Notes under the pieces: model-generated | Told to the model about the DNA's origin: nothing | Seen by the model: the letters and a program-made list of their open reading frames with translations, nothing else | Database searches by the model: none | Position numbers and translations under genes: made by a program | In this document: positions 7,877 to 15,200 of the stretch, one piece after another | How the letters are laid out: every line of letters starts with the position of its first letter | Position numbering within the stretch: the stretch's first letter is position 1 | Source: an uncultured Clostridia bacterium | GTDB taxonomy: Bacteria; Bacillota; Clostridia; Christensenellales; UBA1242 | Direction of reading: 5' to 3' | Length of the DNA: 56,379 nucleotides | Assembly (NCBI GenBank): GCA_944377145.1 | Contig: CALWEH010000001.1 | Location: 1-56,379 of the forward strand

Positions 7877-8188
7877 ATGAATAGATATAAAAATTTAAGA
7901 AAAAGGCGAGGTTTAACTCAACTTGAAGCGTCTAAAATTCTAAATGTAGACCAATCTACAATTAGCAAATGGGAACAAGATAAAGCAATACCAGATATTG
8001 CAACATTAATTAAATTAGCTGATTACTTTAATACTTCTATAGATTATATTGTTGGTCGAGATTCTGAACTTATTAATTTAAAAGCTTTAGATAAAGACAC
8101 TAGCGAAATTATCAAAACAGTAATTAATTTGAATAGTGAACAAAAATCTCAAATACTATCCATTATTAAAATTTTAGCATCTAATTAA
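7877..8188 (+). CDS. XRE-family transcriptional repressor
   Basis: The 103-residue protein has an N-terminal HTH (about residues 3-60; LTQLEASKILNVDQSTISKWE is the core, ending in YFNTSIDYIVGR). A C-terminal segment starting ELINLKALDKDTSEIIK is nearly repeated in the 8632 protein. I placed the start at 7877 because GAGG lies 5 bases upstream and the predicted transcript starts at about 7868, which excludes a longer N-terminal extension. The gene is divergent from another XRE gene and is followed by a terminator at 8209-8236. It is probably the master repressor of the mobile element. Confidence 0.85.
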   Translation: MNRYKNLRKRRGLTQLEASKILNVDQSTISKWEQDKAIPDIATLIKLADYFNTSIDYIVGRDSELINLKALDKDTSEIIKTVINLNSEQKSQILSIIKILASN

Positions 8189-8208
8189 CATTAAAACATA
8201 TTTAATGC

Positions 8209-8236
8209 CACTTACTCTATTAAGTGGTATTTTTTT
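8209..8236 (+). terminator. Terminator of the 7877 regulator; copy 2 of the 28-bp repeat
   Basis: CACTTA and TAAGTG form a stem (extended by C and G) with loop CTCTAT, followed by seven T. It lies 21 bases after the stop of the XRE gene. On the minus strand the same bases encode an 11-residue frame ending KKYHLIE with a GGAGGGG site upstream. Confidence 0.75.
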
Positions 8237-8376
8237 AATAGCTTCATAAAACCCCTCCCTTTTTTATTTCTTTTAGTCCATAGACTATTTCTTTCATACT
8301 TATCTCTAAAATTGAATATAACATAATTTTACATTTTATAAACATTATTGAACAATTTGTGTAAAAAAAGTTTGTA
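8237..8376. other. Intergenic stretch with no supported gene
   Basis: This AT-rich segment between the terminator at 8209 and the short HTH gene contains a small hairpin (TAGTC with GACTA near 8275). On the minus strand there is a 17-codon frame running toward the KKYHLIE repeat. I see no feature I can name with confidence. Confidence 0.4.
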
Positions 8377-8499
8377 TTAAACTTTCCTAATACCTTTTTC
8401 GTAGTTGTATATAGCTCGTTCAGTTACATTTAAGATATTACCTAATTCTTTTTGCGAAAATCCTTTGCTTTTTCTTAATTCTTTTAAATTTGTAGTCAT
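8377..8499 (-). CDS. Short (40-residue) XRE HTH protein, probably truncated
   Basis: The frame begins MTTNLKELRKSKGFSQKELG and continues through VTERAIYNYEKGIRK, then stops at residue 40. That is the N-terminal two-thirds of an XRE domain; the usual segment after the recognition helix (PSIETLIKIA-like) is missing. AGAGGGTGT precedes the ATG. A strong promoter lies upstream on the minus strand (TTGACA 8566-8561, TATAAT 8544-8539, spacer 16), divergent from the 8632 repressor. It is either a decayed Cro-like gene or a minimal HTH protein. Confidence 0.6.
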   Translation of the reverse strand: MTTNLKELRKSKGFSQKELGNILNVTERAIYNYEKGIRKV

Positions 8500-8538
8500 A
8501 CACCCTCTTATTACTGATTTTCTTTCTATTTTTATAAT

Positions 8539-8566
8539 ATTATACCTAAATTTCATACCCTGTCAA
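8539..8566 (-). promoter_or_regulatory. Promoter for the short HTH gene
   Basis: TTGACA and TATAAT, both perfect, are 16 bases apart on the minus strand. The predicted transcript would begin near 8532 and reach the AGAGGGTGT ribosome binding site of the 8499 start. The divergent layout with the 8632 gene resembles a cI/cro switch. Confidence 0.7.
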
Positions 8567-8631
8567 GCGTTTTTACCAATTTTTTATATCATTTTTTATA
8601 AAAATAGATAAAATAATGGTAAGGGGGAAAT

Positions 8632-8943
8632 ATGAAATTAAAAAAATTAAGAAAAGAAAATCATTTAACTCAAAACGATGTAGCTAAAGTATTAAATGTA
8701 AATCAGCGTACATATAGTGGATATGAATTAGGATTATCAGAGCCTAATATACAATCATTAATTAAATTAGCTGAATTATATCATGTATCATTAGATGAAT
8801 TACTTGGTCGTGATTGTGATATTATAAATTTAAATGCACTAGAAGAAGATACTAGTTCTCTTATAAAAAAAATAATCAATATGAATAAAATTCAAAAATT
8901 ACAAACAATCAACTTTGTCAATTCTCTAACTATGTTTGATTAA
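8632..8943 (+). CDS. XRE-family transcriptional repressor
   Basis: The 103-residue protein has an HTH at about residues 5-60 (LTQNDVAKVLNVNQRTYSGYE). Its C-terminal tail (GRDCDIINLNALEEDTSSLIKK) is clearly paralogous to that of the 7877 protein, so the two probably arose by duplication. An AAGGGGG ribosome binding site lies upstream of the ATG. It stands directly upstream of the integrase unit, with only 10 bases to the next start, so it may be co-transcribed with the recombinase and control its expression. Confidence 0.85.
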   Translation: MKLKKLRKENHLTQNDVAKVLNVNQRTYSGYELGLSEPNIQSLIKLAELYHVSLDELLGRDCDIINLNALEEDTSSLIKKIINMNKIQKLQTINFVNSLTMFD

Positions 8944-8953
8944 AAGGTAAATA

Positions 8954-9210
8954 ATGGAAGCTAAGGAAAAAAAATCTTAGAAAGGATTCTAAGTATTATT
9001 GAAAATATAGATACATCTAACGAAAAAGAAATTTCTACATTAAAATCATTAAAAAACAACATTGATATACATATTAATCGTAAAGCTATAAACGGTGCAG
9101 GATTTAAAGGATTGATTTTAGCTATTAAAAATATATTTCATAACGAAAACGAGGAAGAATCTTTAAATTTAATAACACAGAAAAATGCTCTTTTATTAAA
9201 GGAGCCTGAA
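8954..9210 (+). other. Frameshifted small frame fused upstream of the integrase
   Basis: An ATG at 8954 has a good AAAAGG ribosome binding site, but its own frame ends after 8 codons, directly after a run of eight A (8967-8974). In the -1 frame, translation continues without a stop from the A-run through the integrase. It encodes about 80 residues of helical, Lys/Glu/Ile-rich sequence (LERILSIIENIDTS, then INRKAINGAGFKGLILAIK). A ninth A, or -1 slippage, would give a 419-residue fusion. It may be a decayed small gene, such as an excisionase-like one, or a slippage-controlled extension. Confidence 0.55.
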
Positions 9211-10212
9211 ATGAAATATAGAAATGTTAAAATATATAAAAGACATGATAGTAATACATACTATGCTAGACCAACTATAAATCATAAACAGATTTACATT
9301 AGTGGACGCACTGCTAGAGATGTATATAATAAATTAAGAAAAATATATATACAGCCTACCCCATCAAAAAAATCTTCAAATACTACATATACTTTAAATC
9401 AATGGATAGACCAATGGTATAAACTATATAAAGTTAATATTGTTGGTGAAAAACAGATCAAAGATATTTTATCTCATAGAAAAAATTATTTTACTACACC
9501 AATGTTTAACGATCCTATAAATGAAGTTAAAAGTCTTGATATATTAGAATTACTTAATTCAATTAAATTTGAAAGAACTAAATTAAAAGTTTATACATTT
9601 TTAACAGATATATTTAACAAAGCATATTTAAATAACCTAATTACTGTTAATCCAATGAAAATTATTAAAAAGCCTAAATATCAAGCTAAAGAAAAAAGAC
9701 TTCTTACTCCAGAAGAAGAAACGAGTTTTATCAAAGAATGTTTAATACACCCTTATGGTTATATATATCTTATCTCGTTATACCAGGGGCTAATACCTGC
9801 GGAAAGTAGAAGTCTATTAAAAAGTGATATTGATTTAACAAAAAATACTATAAGAATTAGAGGAACTAAAAATCAATATAGAGATAGGACCATGCCATTA
9901 TTCGATAATACAAAAAATATACTTAGTTTAATAAAAAGCGATTCTGATTTAGTTTATCCTTTACATAAAGAAAAACAACGCAAAATATTTAATGATATAT
10001 TATCTAAGTTAAATATTAAAGATTTTACACAGCATAATTTACGCCACATGTTTATAACCAAATGTAAAAATTTAAATGTACCAGAACATATTGTTCAATC
10101 ATGGTGTGGCCATAGCATTGGTAGTAGCGTAACAAGTAAAGTTTATACGCATAAAGACAGTATCACTGAAAATCAATATATAAATATATTGAATAGCGAA
10201 AAACCGTACTAA
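9211..10212 (+). CDS. int: Tyrosine recombinase/integrase of the mobile element
   Basis: The 333-residue protein carries an N-terminal arm-type and SAM-like domain and a C-terminal catalytic domain. Visible active-site elements are HNLRH (box II His and Arg), WCGHS (third His) and the nucleophile Tyr in SKVYTH near the end. The box I position usually reads GLRxxE but here reads GLIPAE, so the first catalytic Arg is absent or displaced. I chose ATG 9211 because AAAGGAG lies 6 bases upstream; the frame is open further upstream. The gene ends about 110 bp from the 3' end of tRNA-Leu, as expected for a tRNA-integrating element. Confidence 0.85.
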   Translation: MKYRNVKIYKRHDSNTYYARPTINHKQIYISGRTARDVYNKLRKIYIQPTPSKKSSNTTYTLNQWIDQWYKLYKVNIVGEKQIKDILSHRKNYFTTPMFNDPINEVKSLDILELLNSIKFERTKLKVYTFLTDIFNKAYLNNLITVNPMKIIKKPKYQAKEKRLLTPEEETSFIKECLIHPYGYIYLISLYQGLIPAESRSLLKSDIDLTKNTIRIRGTKNQYRDRTMPLFDNTKNILSLIKSDSDLVYPLHKEKQRKIFNDILSKLNIKDFTQHNLRHMFITKCKNLNVPEHIVQSWCGHSIGSSVTSKVYTHKDSITENQYINILNSEKPY

Positions 10213-10251
10213 AACCGTACTATTTTTTTTACGAGAACTAAATATAAAGAA

Positions 10252-10281
10252 AATAACACCACAATATACTGTGGTATTATT
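10252..10281. terminator. Hairpin downstream of the integrase
   Basis: AATAACACCACA (10252-10263) pairs with TGTGGTATTATT (10270-10281), one wobble, loop of 6. There is no long T-run on either side, so it may act as a weak bidirectional terminator or as a boundary element next to the attachment site. Just upstream, AAACCGTACT occurs twice (10201-10210 and 10212-10221). Confidence 0.45.
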
Positions 10282-10320
10282 AACAAAATAAACTACATAT
10301 AGATGATAATTTGAACTTTA

Positions 10321-10408
10321 TGGTGCCGATGGCCGGACTCGAACCGGCACGGAAGTTACCCTCCGAGGGATTTTAAGTCCCTTGCGTCTGCCATTTCGCC
10401 ACATCGGC
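10321..10408 (-). tRNA. tRNA-Leu(UAA)
   Basis: On the minus strand the cloverleaf has a GCCGATG acceptor, a long variable arm, T-loop TTCGAGT and an encoded CCA at 10323-10321. The anticodon loop is CTTAAAA, giving anticodon UAA. Its 3' half faces the integrase, so it is the likely attB/attR site of the mobile element to the left. Confidence 0.95.
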
Positions 10409-10446
10409 ATAAATTATACAACACCTTGTCCTACTCTTGAAAATTT

Positions 10447-10520
10447 TGGAGGCACCAACCAGATTCGAACTGGTGATAAAGGTTTTGCAGACCTTGGCCT
10501 TACCACTTGGCGATGGTGCC
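10447..10520 (-). tRNA. tRNA-Cys(GCA)
   Basis: The minus-strand cloverleaf has acceptor GGCACCA, T-loop TTCGAAT and anticodon loop CTGCAAA, giving anticodon GCA. The CCA end is encoded at 10449-10447. It is co-oriented with the neighbouring tRNA-Leu and lies 38 bases upstream of it, so the two probably share a transcript. Confidence 0.95.
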
Positions 10521-10747
10521 ATAATTGATAATACTTATTATAATACAATATATGAAAAAATGCAAGGAAAATTTAAAATTTTTTTAAAAAATTTTACTAT
10601 TTTTCTAATTTGTTATTACAATTTAATATTTAACATTAGTTAGTTATACAATTTTTATACATATTTATAAAATAAATAATTTAAATTATGACAATTTTAT
10701 TGCTTAAACATATTAAAATTTGATATACTAACAATAAAGAGGAAAAC

Positions 10748-11290
10748 ATGTCTAATTATAGTAAACTTAAAAAAGAATTGTTAAACAATAAAAAATGTCC
10801 CAATTTATATAGTGAGGACAATGTTATTCATATCAGTATAAATGACGCAAGCGAAATTATTTCTCCTTATGTAGAAGACAACAAACCTGTTATAAATAGC
10901 GAATTTGCAAATTTTTTAGAAAATTCTACAAAAGATATTTCTGTAAAACATAATTTAATTTTAGAATTTACTTCTGTTGAAGATAATAAAGATAAAATAG
11001 CCAGTGCTATTAAAAATTATTATATAAATGAATTTGTCGACTCTCAACGCAAGTTAAAAAATAATATAATATCTAGTATAATTACCTTTATAATAGGGCT
11101 TATCACATTAAGTTGTGTTATTATATTAAATAATTTTAATAGCATTACTATTATTAATAGTGCCGTTGATATATTTGCATGGGTGTTTATTTGGGAAGCT
11201 GTTGATTTATTCTTTTTTAGAAGGGCAGAACTTCGTCATCAGCAATATCGTCAAATAAATTTTATTAATGCTAAAATAATTTTTAAATAA
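10748..11290 (+). CDS. Conserved-looking membrane protein of unknown function
   Basis: The 180-residue protein has a soluble N-terminal half (about residues 1-100). Two membrane spans follow (about 106-126, then 135-152), and a short basic C-terminus reads RRAELRHQQYRQINFINAKIIFK-like, split here over residues 158-180. GAGG precedes the ATG and TATACT lies about 20 bases further upstream, so it is monocistronic and ends at a terminator at 11289-11310. I do not recognise the family. The N-terminal half would be cytoplasmic if the positive loop and tail stay inside. Confidence 0.7.
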   Translation: MSNYSKLKKELLNNKKCPNLYSEDNVIHISINDASEIISPYVEDNKPVINSEFANFLENSTKDISVKHNLILEFTSVEDNKDKIASAIKNYYINEFVDSQRKLKNNIISSIITFIIGLITLSCVIILNNFNSITIINSAVDIFAWVFIWEAVDLFFFRRAELRHQQYRQINFINAKIIFK

Positions 11291-11310
11291 AAGCTATAAT
11301 AGCTTTTTTT
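11289..11310 (+). terminator. Terminator of the 10748 gene
   Basis: AAAAGCTA (11289-11296) pairs with TAGCTTTT (11300-11307) and is followed by T-rich sequence. It overlaps the stop codon region. Confidence 0.8.
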
Positions 11311-11342
11311 ATTTTTTATCTTATAAATTTATAAAACACAAA

Positions 11343-11370
11343 AAAAGTCTTACTTTTAAATAAGACTTTT
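11343..11370 (-). terminator. Terminator of the tRNA-Val/tRNA-Gly transcript
   Basis: AAAAGTCTTA (11343-11352) pairs perfectly with TAAGACTTTT (11361-11370). On the minus strand the stem is followed by a run of T, placing it correctly just beyond the tRNA-Gly 3' end at 11381. Confidence 0.8.
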
Positions 11371-11380
11371 ATCCCTCTTT

Positions 11381-11455
11381 TGGAGCGGAAGACGAGATTC
11401 GAACTCGCGACATTTGCCTTGGCAAGGCAACGCTCTACCACTGAGCCACTCCCGC
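11381..11455 (-). tRNA. tRNA-Gly(GCC)
   Basis: The minus-strand cloverleaf has acceptor GCGGGAG, T-loop TTCGAAT, anticodon loop TTGCCAA giving anticodon GCC, and CCA encoded at 11383-11381. It follows tRNA-Val by about 37 bases. Confidence 0.95.
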
Positions 11456-11492
11456 ATACAATATACATTTCAGCATATTGATTAAAGATATT

Positions 11493-11568
11493 TGGTGGGA
11501 GTTATAGGACTCGAACCTATGACCATCTGCTTGTAAGGCAGGTGCTCTACCAACTGAGCTAAACTCCC
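11493..11568 (-). tRNA. tRNA-Val(UAC)
   Basis: The minus-strand cloverleaf has acceptor GGGAGTT, T-loop TTCGAGT, anticodon loop CTTACAA giving anticodon UAC, and CCA encoded at 11495-11493. It is the first gene of a two-tRNA unit ending at the 11343-11370 terminator. Confidence 0.95.
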
Positions 11569-11696
11569 ATATAATGCATTACAACTATATTGTAAATGCA
11601 TTATTAATATAACACAAATTTTACATTATGTCAATCAATTTTTAAGATTTTTTAAAAATATTATATTTTTATTTAACACAACTTAAAATTTAAATA

Positions 11697-13328
11697 TTAT
11701 TCAACAGAAATTAAATAATAATATACAGGTTGTCCACCCTCAATCATGCTTACATCACAATTTGCATATTTCACTTCTAGAGTAGATAAAAATTGTTCAG
11801 CTTGTTCTTGAGTTACAGAATCTCCATAAAACAAAGTAATATTCATTGTATCGTTTGTAACAAGTTTTTGTATTAATTGATCTGTAGTATCTTCAATATT
11901 ATCACCCTTTGTTAAAATTGAGTGTTTATCCAAACCTATAATTTCACCCTCTTTAACAGACATTCCATCAATTTCTGTGCTACGAACTGCATAAGTAACA
12001 GCTCCAGACTTAACAGACTCAATAGCTTCTGTCATCATTTCTTTATTTTCTTCAATGCTAGCATTTCTATCAAAAGCTAAAGCTGATGTAATTCCTTCAG
12101 GTATACTTTTTGTAGGAATAACTACAACATTGCAAGATGTAATGTCATTGGCTTGCTCAGCAGACATTATAATATTCTTATTATTTGGTAATACAAACAC
12201 TGTTTTAGCTTTTACTGCATCACAAGCTGTAGCTATATCATTAGCACTTGGGTTCATAGTTTGTCCGCCAGAAATAACATAATCTACATCTATGTCTTTA
12301 AACACATTACTCAAACCATCTCCAGCAGCTACTGCTACTATTCCATATTCATTAAGTTCTTCCTTTTTAGAATTTTTACGAAGCTCTCGATTTTGTTGCA
12401 ACATATTTTCAATCTTAACACCAGACAATTCACCAAGCTGTAAAGCTAATCCTAAAGCTTTATTTGGCTCATTTGTATGAACATGAACTTTTACAAGTTG
12501 TAAATCTCCAATACAAAGAACGCTATCGCCAATCTCCAATAAATGCTGACGCAAAGAGTTAATATCTGCCTCTGTTGTCTTTTCAAATATATTAATAATG
12601 AAAAATTCTGTACAATAAGCAAAACGAATGTCTGCAAGACTTTCATATTTAACATGATTTTCTTCACTTGTAACGTCCACAGTTACCTTGTCTACAAAAT
12701 CTATGTTAATCATCTCGCCTGCAAGCATTTTATACATTCCGCTAAATATAATAACCAAACCTCTTCCACCAGCATCTACAACTCCTGCTTTTTTAAGTAC
12801 AGGAAGTAAATCAGGTGTCATTTGTAAAGCTTGTTCAGCATCAGTGATAATACTATGCAAAAAAGTCTCAAATGAATCTGCTTTTACATTTTGTTTTGCT
12901 GATTCTGCTATTGCTTTTATAATAGTTAAAATAGTTCCTTCCTTTGGCACTGTTACTGCCTTATATGCTGTTTCACAACCTTTATTACATGCTCTGGCAA
13001 AATCTTTAGTAGTAATTACTTCAGTACATTTCATAATTTCAGAAAACATACCTTTAATAATTTGTGATAAAATAACGCCAGAATTCCCTCTAGCACCTTT
13101 TAATGCTCCTCGATTAAATGCTACACATAAAGCTTCAATAGAGTTGCCTTCACAAGCATTCATCTCAGTTACAGCAGATTTTAAAGTTAAAGTCATATTA
13201 GTTCCTGTATCACCATCTGGCACAGGAAACACATTAAGCGCATCAACACTGCTTTTATTCTCTTCTAATAGTGAATAAGAAGTAATCAACATCTTACGAA
13301 GTGTTGCACCATTAATTGTTTTTTGCAT
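11697..13328 (-). CDS. fakA: Fatty acid kinase subunit A (DAK2/DhaL-domain, YloV-like)
   Basis: This 543-residue protein has the two-domain layout of FakA. The N-terminal DhaL-type ATP-binding domain (about 1-200) carries PVPDGDTGTNM at residues 35-45 and RGALKGARGNSG at 73-84. The C-terminal DegV-like part (Dak1_2) extends from about 220 to the end. FakA uses ATP to phosphorylate fatty acids bound by a FakB partner, feeding them into phospholipid synthesis. It lies 20 bases downstream of an Asp23-family gene and divergent from rpmB, the gene order widely seen in Bacillota. Length and motifs are intact. Confidence 0.93.
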   Translation of the reverse strand: MQKTINGATLRKMLITSYSLLEENKSSVDALNVFPVPDGDTGTNMTLTLKSAVTEMNACEGNSIEALCVAFNRGALKGARGNSGVILSQIIKGMFSEIMKCTEVITTKDFARACNKGCETAYKAVTVPKEGTILTIIKAIAESAKQNVKADSFETFLHSIITDAEQALQMTPDLLPVLKKAGVVDAGGRGLVIIFSGMYKMLAGEMINIDFVDKVTVDVTSEENHVKYESLADIRFAYCTEFFIINIFEKTTEADINSLRQHLLEIGDSVLCIGDLQLVKVHVHTNEPNKALGLALQLGELSGVKIENMLQQNRELRKNSKKEELNEYGIVAVAAGDGLSNVFKDIDVDYVISGGQTMNPSANDIATACDAVKAKTVFVLPNNKNIIMSAEQANDITSCNVVVIPTKSIPEGITSALAFDRNASIEENKEMMTEAIESVKSGAVTYAVRSTEIDGMSVKEGEIIGLDKHSILTKGDNIEDTTDQLIQKLVTNDTMNITLFYGDSVTQEQAEQFLSTLEVKYANCDVSMIEGGQPVYYYLISVE

Positions 13329-13348
13329 TTTTAAATTGTCTCCTAGTT

Positions 13349-13684
13349 CTATCTTACATCTATAACATGTACATCTACACTTTTAACAATCATTCCTGTA
13401 AAGCGTTCTATAGCATATTTAACTGCCTTTCTAATAGAATCAGAAACAGCAGAAATTGCAACGCTATATTTTAACACAACATACACGTCTACCATTATTA
13501 TATCAGTTTCATTAGAGGTTAGCACCACACCTTTATATCCATGAGACTTGGACTCACGATTAAAGGCAGGATTCACTAGTCCTACTACACCATAACAATC
13601 AAGCACTGCAACAGAAGCGACCTTGCTAATTGCTCGCTTAGACATACTAATCTTGCCAAAAGAATTAAATGTAGTAAACTTCAT
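13349..13684 (-). CDS. Asp23/Gls24 family envelope stress protein (YloU-like)
   Basis: The 111-residue protein starts MKFTTFNSFGKISMS and contains the Asp23 core: ISKRA-type helix, AVLDCYGVVGLVNP, then VDVYVVLKYSVAISAV. Members are membrane-associated or cytosolic alkaline-shock proteins of unclear biochemical role. I use ATG 13684, preceded by GGAGGG, rather than an upstream alternative. Its promoter is TTGATT-N17-TACAAT at 13729-13701 on the minus strand. Co-transcription with fakA matches the conserved yloU-yloV pair. Confidence 0.9.
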   Translation of the reverse strand: MKFTTFNSFGKISMSKRAISKVASVAVLDCYGVVGLVNPAFNRESKSHGYKGVVLTSNETDIIMVDVYVVLKYSVAISAVSDSIRKAVKYAIERFTGMIVKSVDVHVIDVR

Positions 13685-13700
13685 TAAACCCTCCACTGCT

Positions 13701-13729
13701 ATTGTATAACAATTTACACAAAAAATCAA
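13701..13729 (-). promoter_or_regulatory. Promoter of the Asp23-family/fakA operon
   Basis: TTGATT (13729-13724) and TACAAT (13706-13701) are 17 bases apart on the minus strand, with the GGAGGG site of the first gene just downstream. Confidence 0.65.
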
Positions 13730-13758
13730 CTATTATTTCAATATTTCTTAAAAAATAC

Positions 13759-13787
13759 TTGCATTTTATTATTTTGTATGTTACAAT
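13759..13787 (+). promoter_or_regulatory. Promoter of rpmB
   Basis: TTGCAT (13759-13764), 17-base spacer, TACAAT (13782-13787), with an extended -10 TG at 13779-13780. It is divergent from the Asp23-family promoter. Confidence 0.65.
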
Positions 13788-13819
13788 AATATGTATTTGA
13801 TAAACGGGAGGTCATTATT

Positions 13820-14005
13820 ATGAGCAGAGTGTGTGCTATATGTGGTAAAGGTAAAACAAGTGGTAATAATGTTAGTCATAGTAATAGAAAAACAAAACGC
13901 ACTTTTGAAGCAAATGTTCAAAAAGTTTCTGTAGAAGTTAATGGAAAAAATACTGAGCAATATCTTTGCACTAAATGTATTAAAACTAGTAAAAAGGTTA
14001 AATAA
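13820..14005 (+). CDS. rpmB: 50S ribosomal protein L28 (zinc-ribbon form)
   Basis: The 61-residue protein begins [20 protein letters not shown] and contains [15 protein letters not shown], the standard L28 core. Two Cys pairs (C5/C8 and C50/C53) mark the zinc-binding C+ form, which cells lacking zinc often replace with a C- paralogue; none is seen here. GGGAGG precedes the ATG. It is monocistronic, divergent from the Asp23-family/fakA operon and ended by a terminator at 14019-14045. Confidence 0.97.
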   Translation: MSRVCAICGKGKTSGNNVSHSNRKTKRTFEANVQKVSVEVNGKNTEQYLCTKCIKTSKKVK

Positions 14006-14018
14006 ATATATAAAATAG

Positions 14019-14045
14019 AACTAGGCTTTATAGCCTAGTTTTTTT
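14019..14045 (+). terminator. Terminator of rpmB
   Basis: AACTAGGCT (14019-14027) pairs with AGCCTAGTT (14032-14040), loop TTAT, followed by seven T (14039-14045). It abuts the stop codon of the convergent minE gene. Confidence 0.9.
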
Positions 14046-14274
14046 ATCTTGGAATGATTTGCATAGCTTTCATTCTATCTCCTGACGCTACTATAGTTAA
14101 ACTATATAAATTATTTTCAGTTAGGTCTATATCTATATCAATATCATTATATTCTACCTCAAAATAATTATTTAACAGATAAAATATATCACTTTTAATA
14201 ACATCTTTCATATATTGAGGATTTATTTTCTTATCCTTTTTTATTACATTATCTAATCTATTTAATAATTCCAT
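14044..14274 (-). CDS. minE: Cell division topological specificity factor MinE
   Basis: The 76-residue protein has the MinE layout: a short N-terminal basic helix, a MinD-contact region (MKDVIKSDIFYLLNNYF near 22-38) and a beta/alpha specificity domain (NLYSLTIVASGDRMKAMQIIPR-type end, residues about 54-76). MinE stimulates MinD ATPase activity and moves it on the membrane, positioning the division septum. It follows minD by 11 bases with an AAGGGAG ribosome binding site. Sequence divergence is high, so the name rests partly on the minD linkage. Confidence 0.85.
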   Translation of the reverse strand: MELLNRLDNVIKKDKKINPQYMKDVIKSDIFYLLNNYFEVEYNDIDIDIDLTENNLYSLTIVASGDRMKAMQIIPR

Positions 14275-14285
14275 ATTAATCTCCC

Positions 14286-15083
14286 TTACATTTTTCTTTT
14301 AAAAAATTTTCTTACACTTCCAATCACACCTTTATATTTGTATGTACAATCAAACAATTTTTTACTTCCTGTTTCAATATTGTCGCTAAGAATTAAAAAT
14401 GCTCTATTGCAAGGAAGCTTGTAATCCAATCTATTTGAATCCTTTATTTGCCCAATACAAATATAGTCATCTTCTGGAATTACCCCACCAAATTCAATAT
14501 GCAATGTTTTACTAATATCATATACATTGAGCATAAGCTTATCTACAATTAAATCTCCCCTAGCTCTATTTACTACAAATTTAATGCTAGAGAGGTTATA
14601 ACTAGACAAAATGGTTACAACTTTATCTGCATCTCTAATACTAGATAAATGTGGAGTAGTAACAACTATAGCCTCCTCTGCACATATAACCGCCCTATTA
14701 AAGCCAGCATCAATACCTGCTGGACAATCAATTAATATGTAGTCAAACATTGCTTTTAAATCATTTATTACAGCTTTAATATATTCTGGCCTAATAGTTA
14801 GATTTTTTGCCACATTCCCAGATGATAATAAATATAAAAGTGGATATGTATTATCTTGCACTAAGGCTTGACGCAATCTGCATTTGCCATCTAAAACATC
14901 TTGCATTGAATATATTACACGGTTTTCCATACCTAGTACAACATCTAAATTATTTAAACCTATATCCATATCAACTACACATACTCTATAATTTTTTCTA
15001 GCAAGATTGAGCCCCAAGTTTGCGCACACTGTAGTTTTCCCCACTCCTCCTTTGCCTGAAGTTACAACTATAATTCGTGCCAT
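14286..15083 (-). CDS. minD: Septum-site determining ATPase MinD
   Basis: The 265-residue protein begins with the deviant Walker A motif GKGGVGKTT (residues 10-18). VVDMDIGLNNLD (switch I) and YILIDCPAG (Walker B) follow, then the C-terminal amphipathic membrane-targeting helix GVIGSVRKFFKRKM. All are MinD hallmarks. MinD binds the membrane as an ATP dimer and, with MinC and MinE, keeps Z-rings away from the poles; no minC is in this window. I chose ATG 15083 because GAGGAG lies just upstream. It is downstream of the MreB-like and Ppx-like genes on the same strand. Confidence 0.95.
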   Translation of the reverse strand: MARIIVVTSGKGGVGKTTVCANLGLNLARKNYRVCVVDMDIGLNNLDVVLGMENRVIYSMQDVLDGKCRLRQALVQDNTYPLLYLLSSGNVAKNLTIRPEYIKAVINDLKAMFDYILIDCPAGIDAGFNRAVICAEEAIVVTTPHLSSIRDADKVVTILSSYNLSSIKFVVNRARGDLIVDKLMLNVYDISKTLHIEFGGVIPEDDYICIGQIKDSNRLDYKLPCNRAFLILSDNIETGSKKLFDCTYKYKGVIGSVRKFFKRKM

Positions 15084-15200
15084 AAATTTTCTCCTCAATG
15101 TTAGTTTAAATATATATAAAAAAAATGTAAAGCGATATACTTTACATTTTTCACATTCGACAATATTAGTAATTTAACTACAATTACACTCGTAATATCT

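Noticed and set aside
8405..8611. 68-codon plus-strand frame
   Set aside because: It is antisense to the short HTH gene and its promoter, lacks a ribosome binding site and has no recognisable domain.
10437..10643. 68-codon frame over tRNA-Cys
   Set aside because: It reads through the tRNA-Cys gene on the opposite strand and encodes tRNA-derived sequence, so it is a chance frame.
12055..13278. Several plus-strand frames opposite fakA
   Set aside because: They are shadows of the well-supported fakA gene, without ribosome binding sites or domain similarity.
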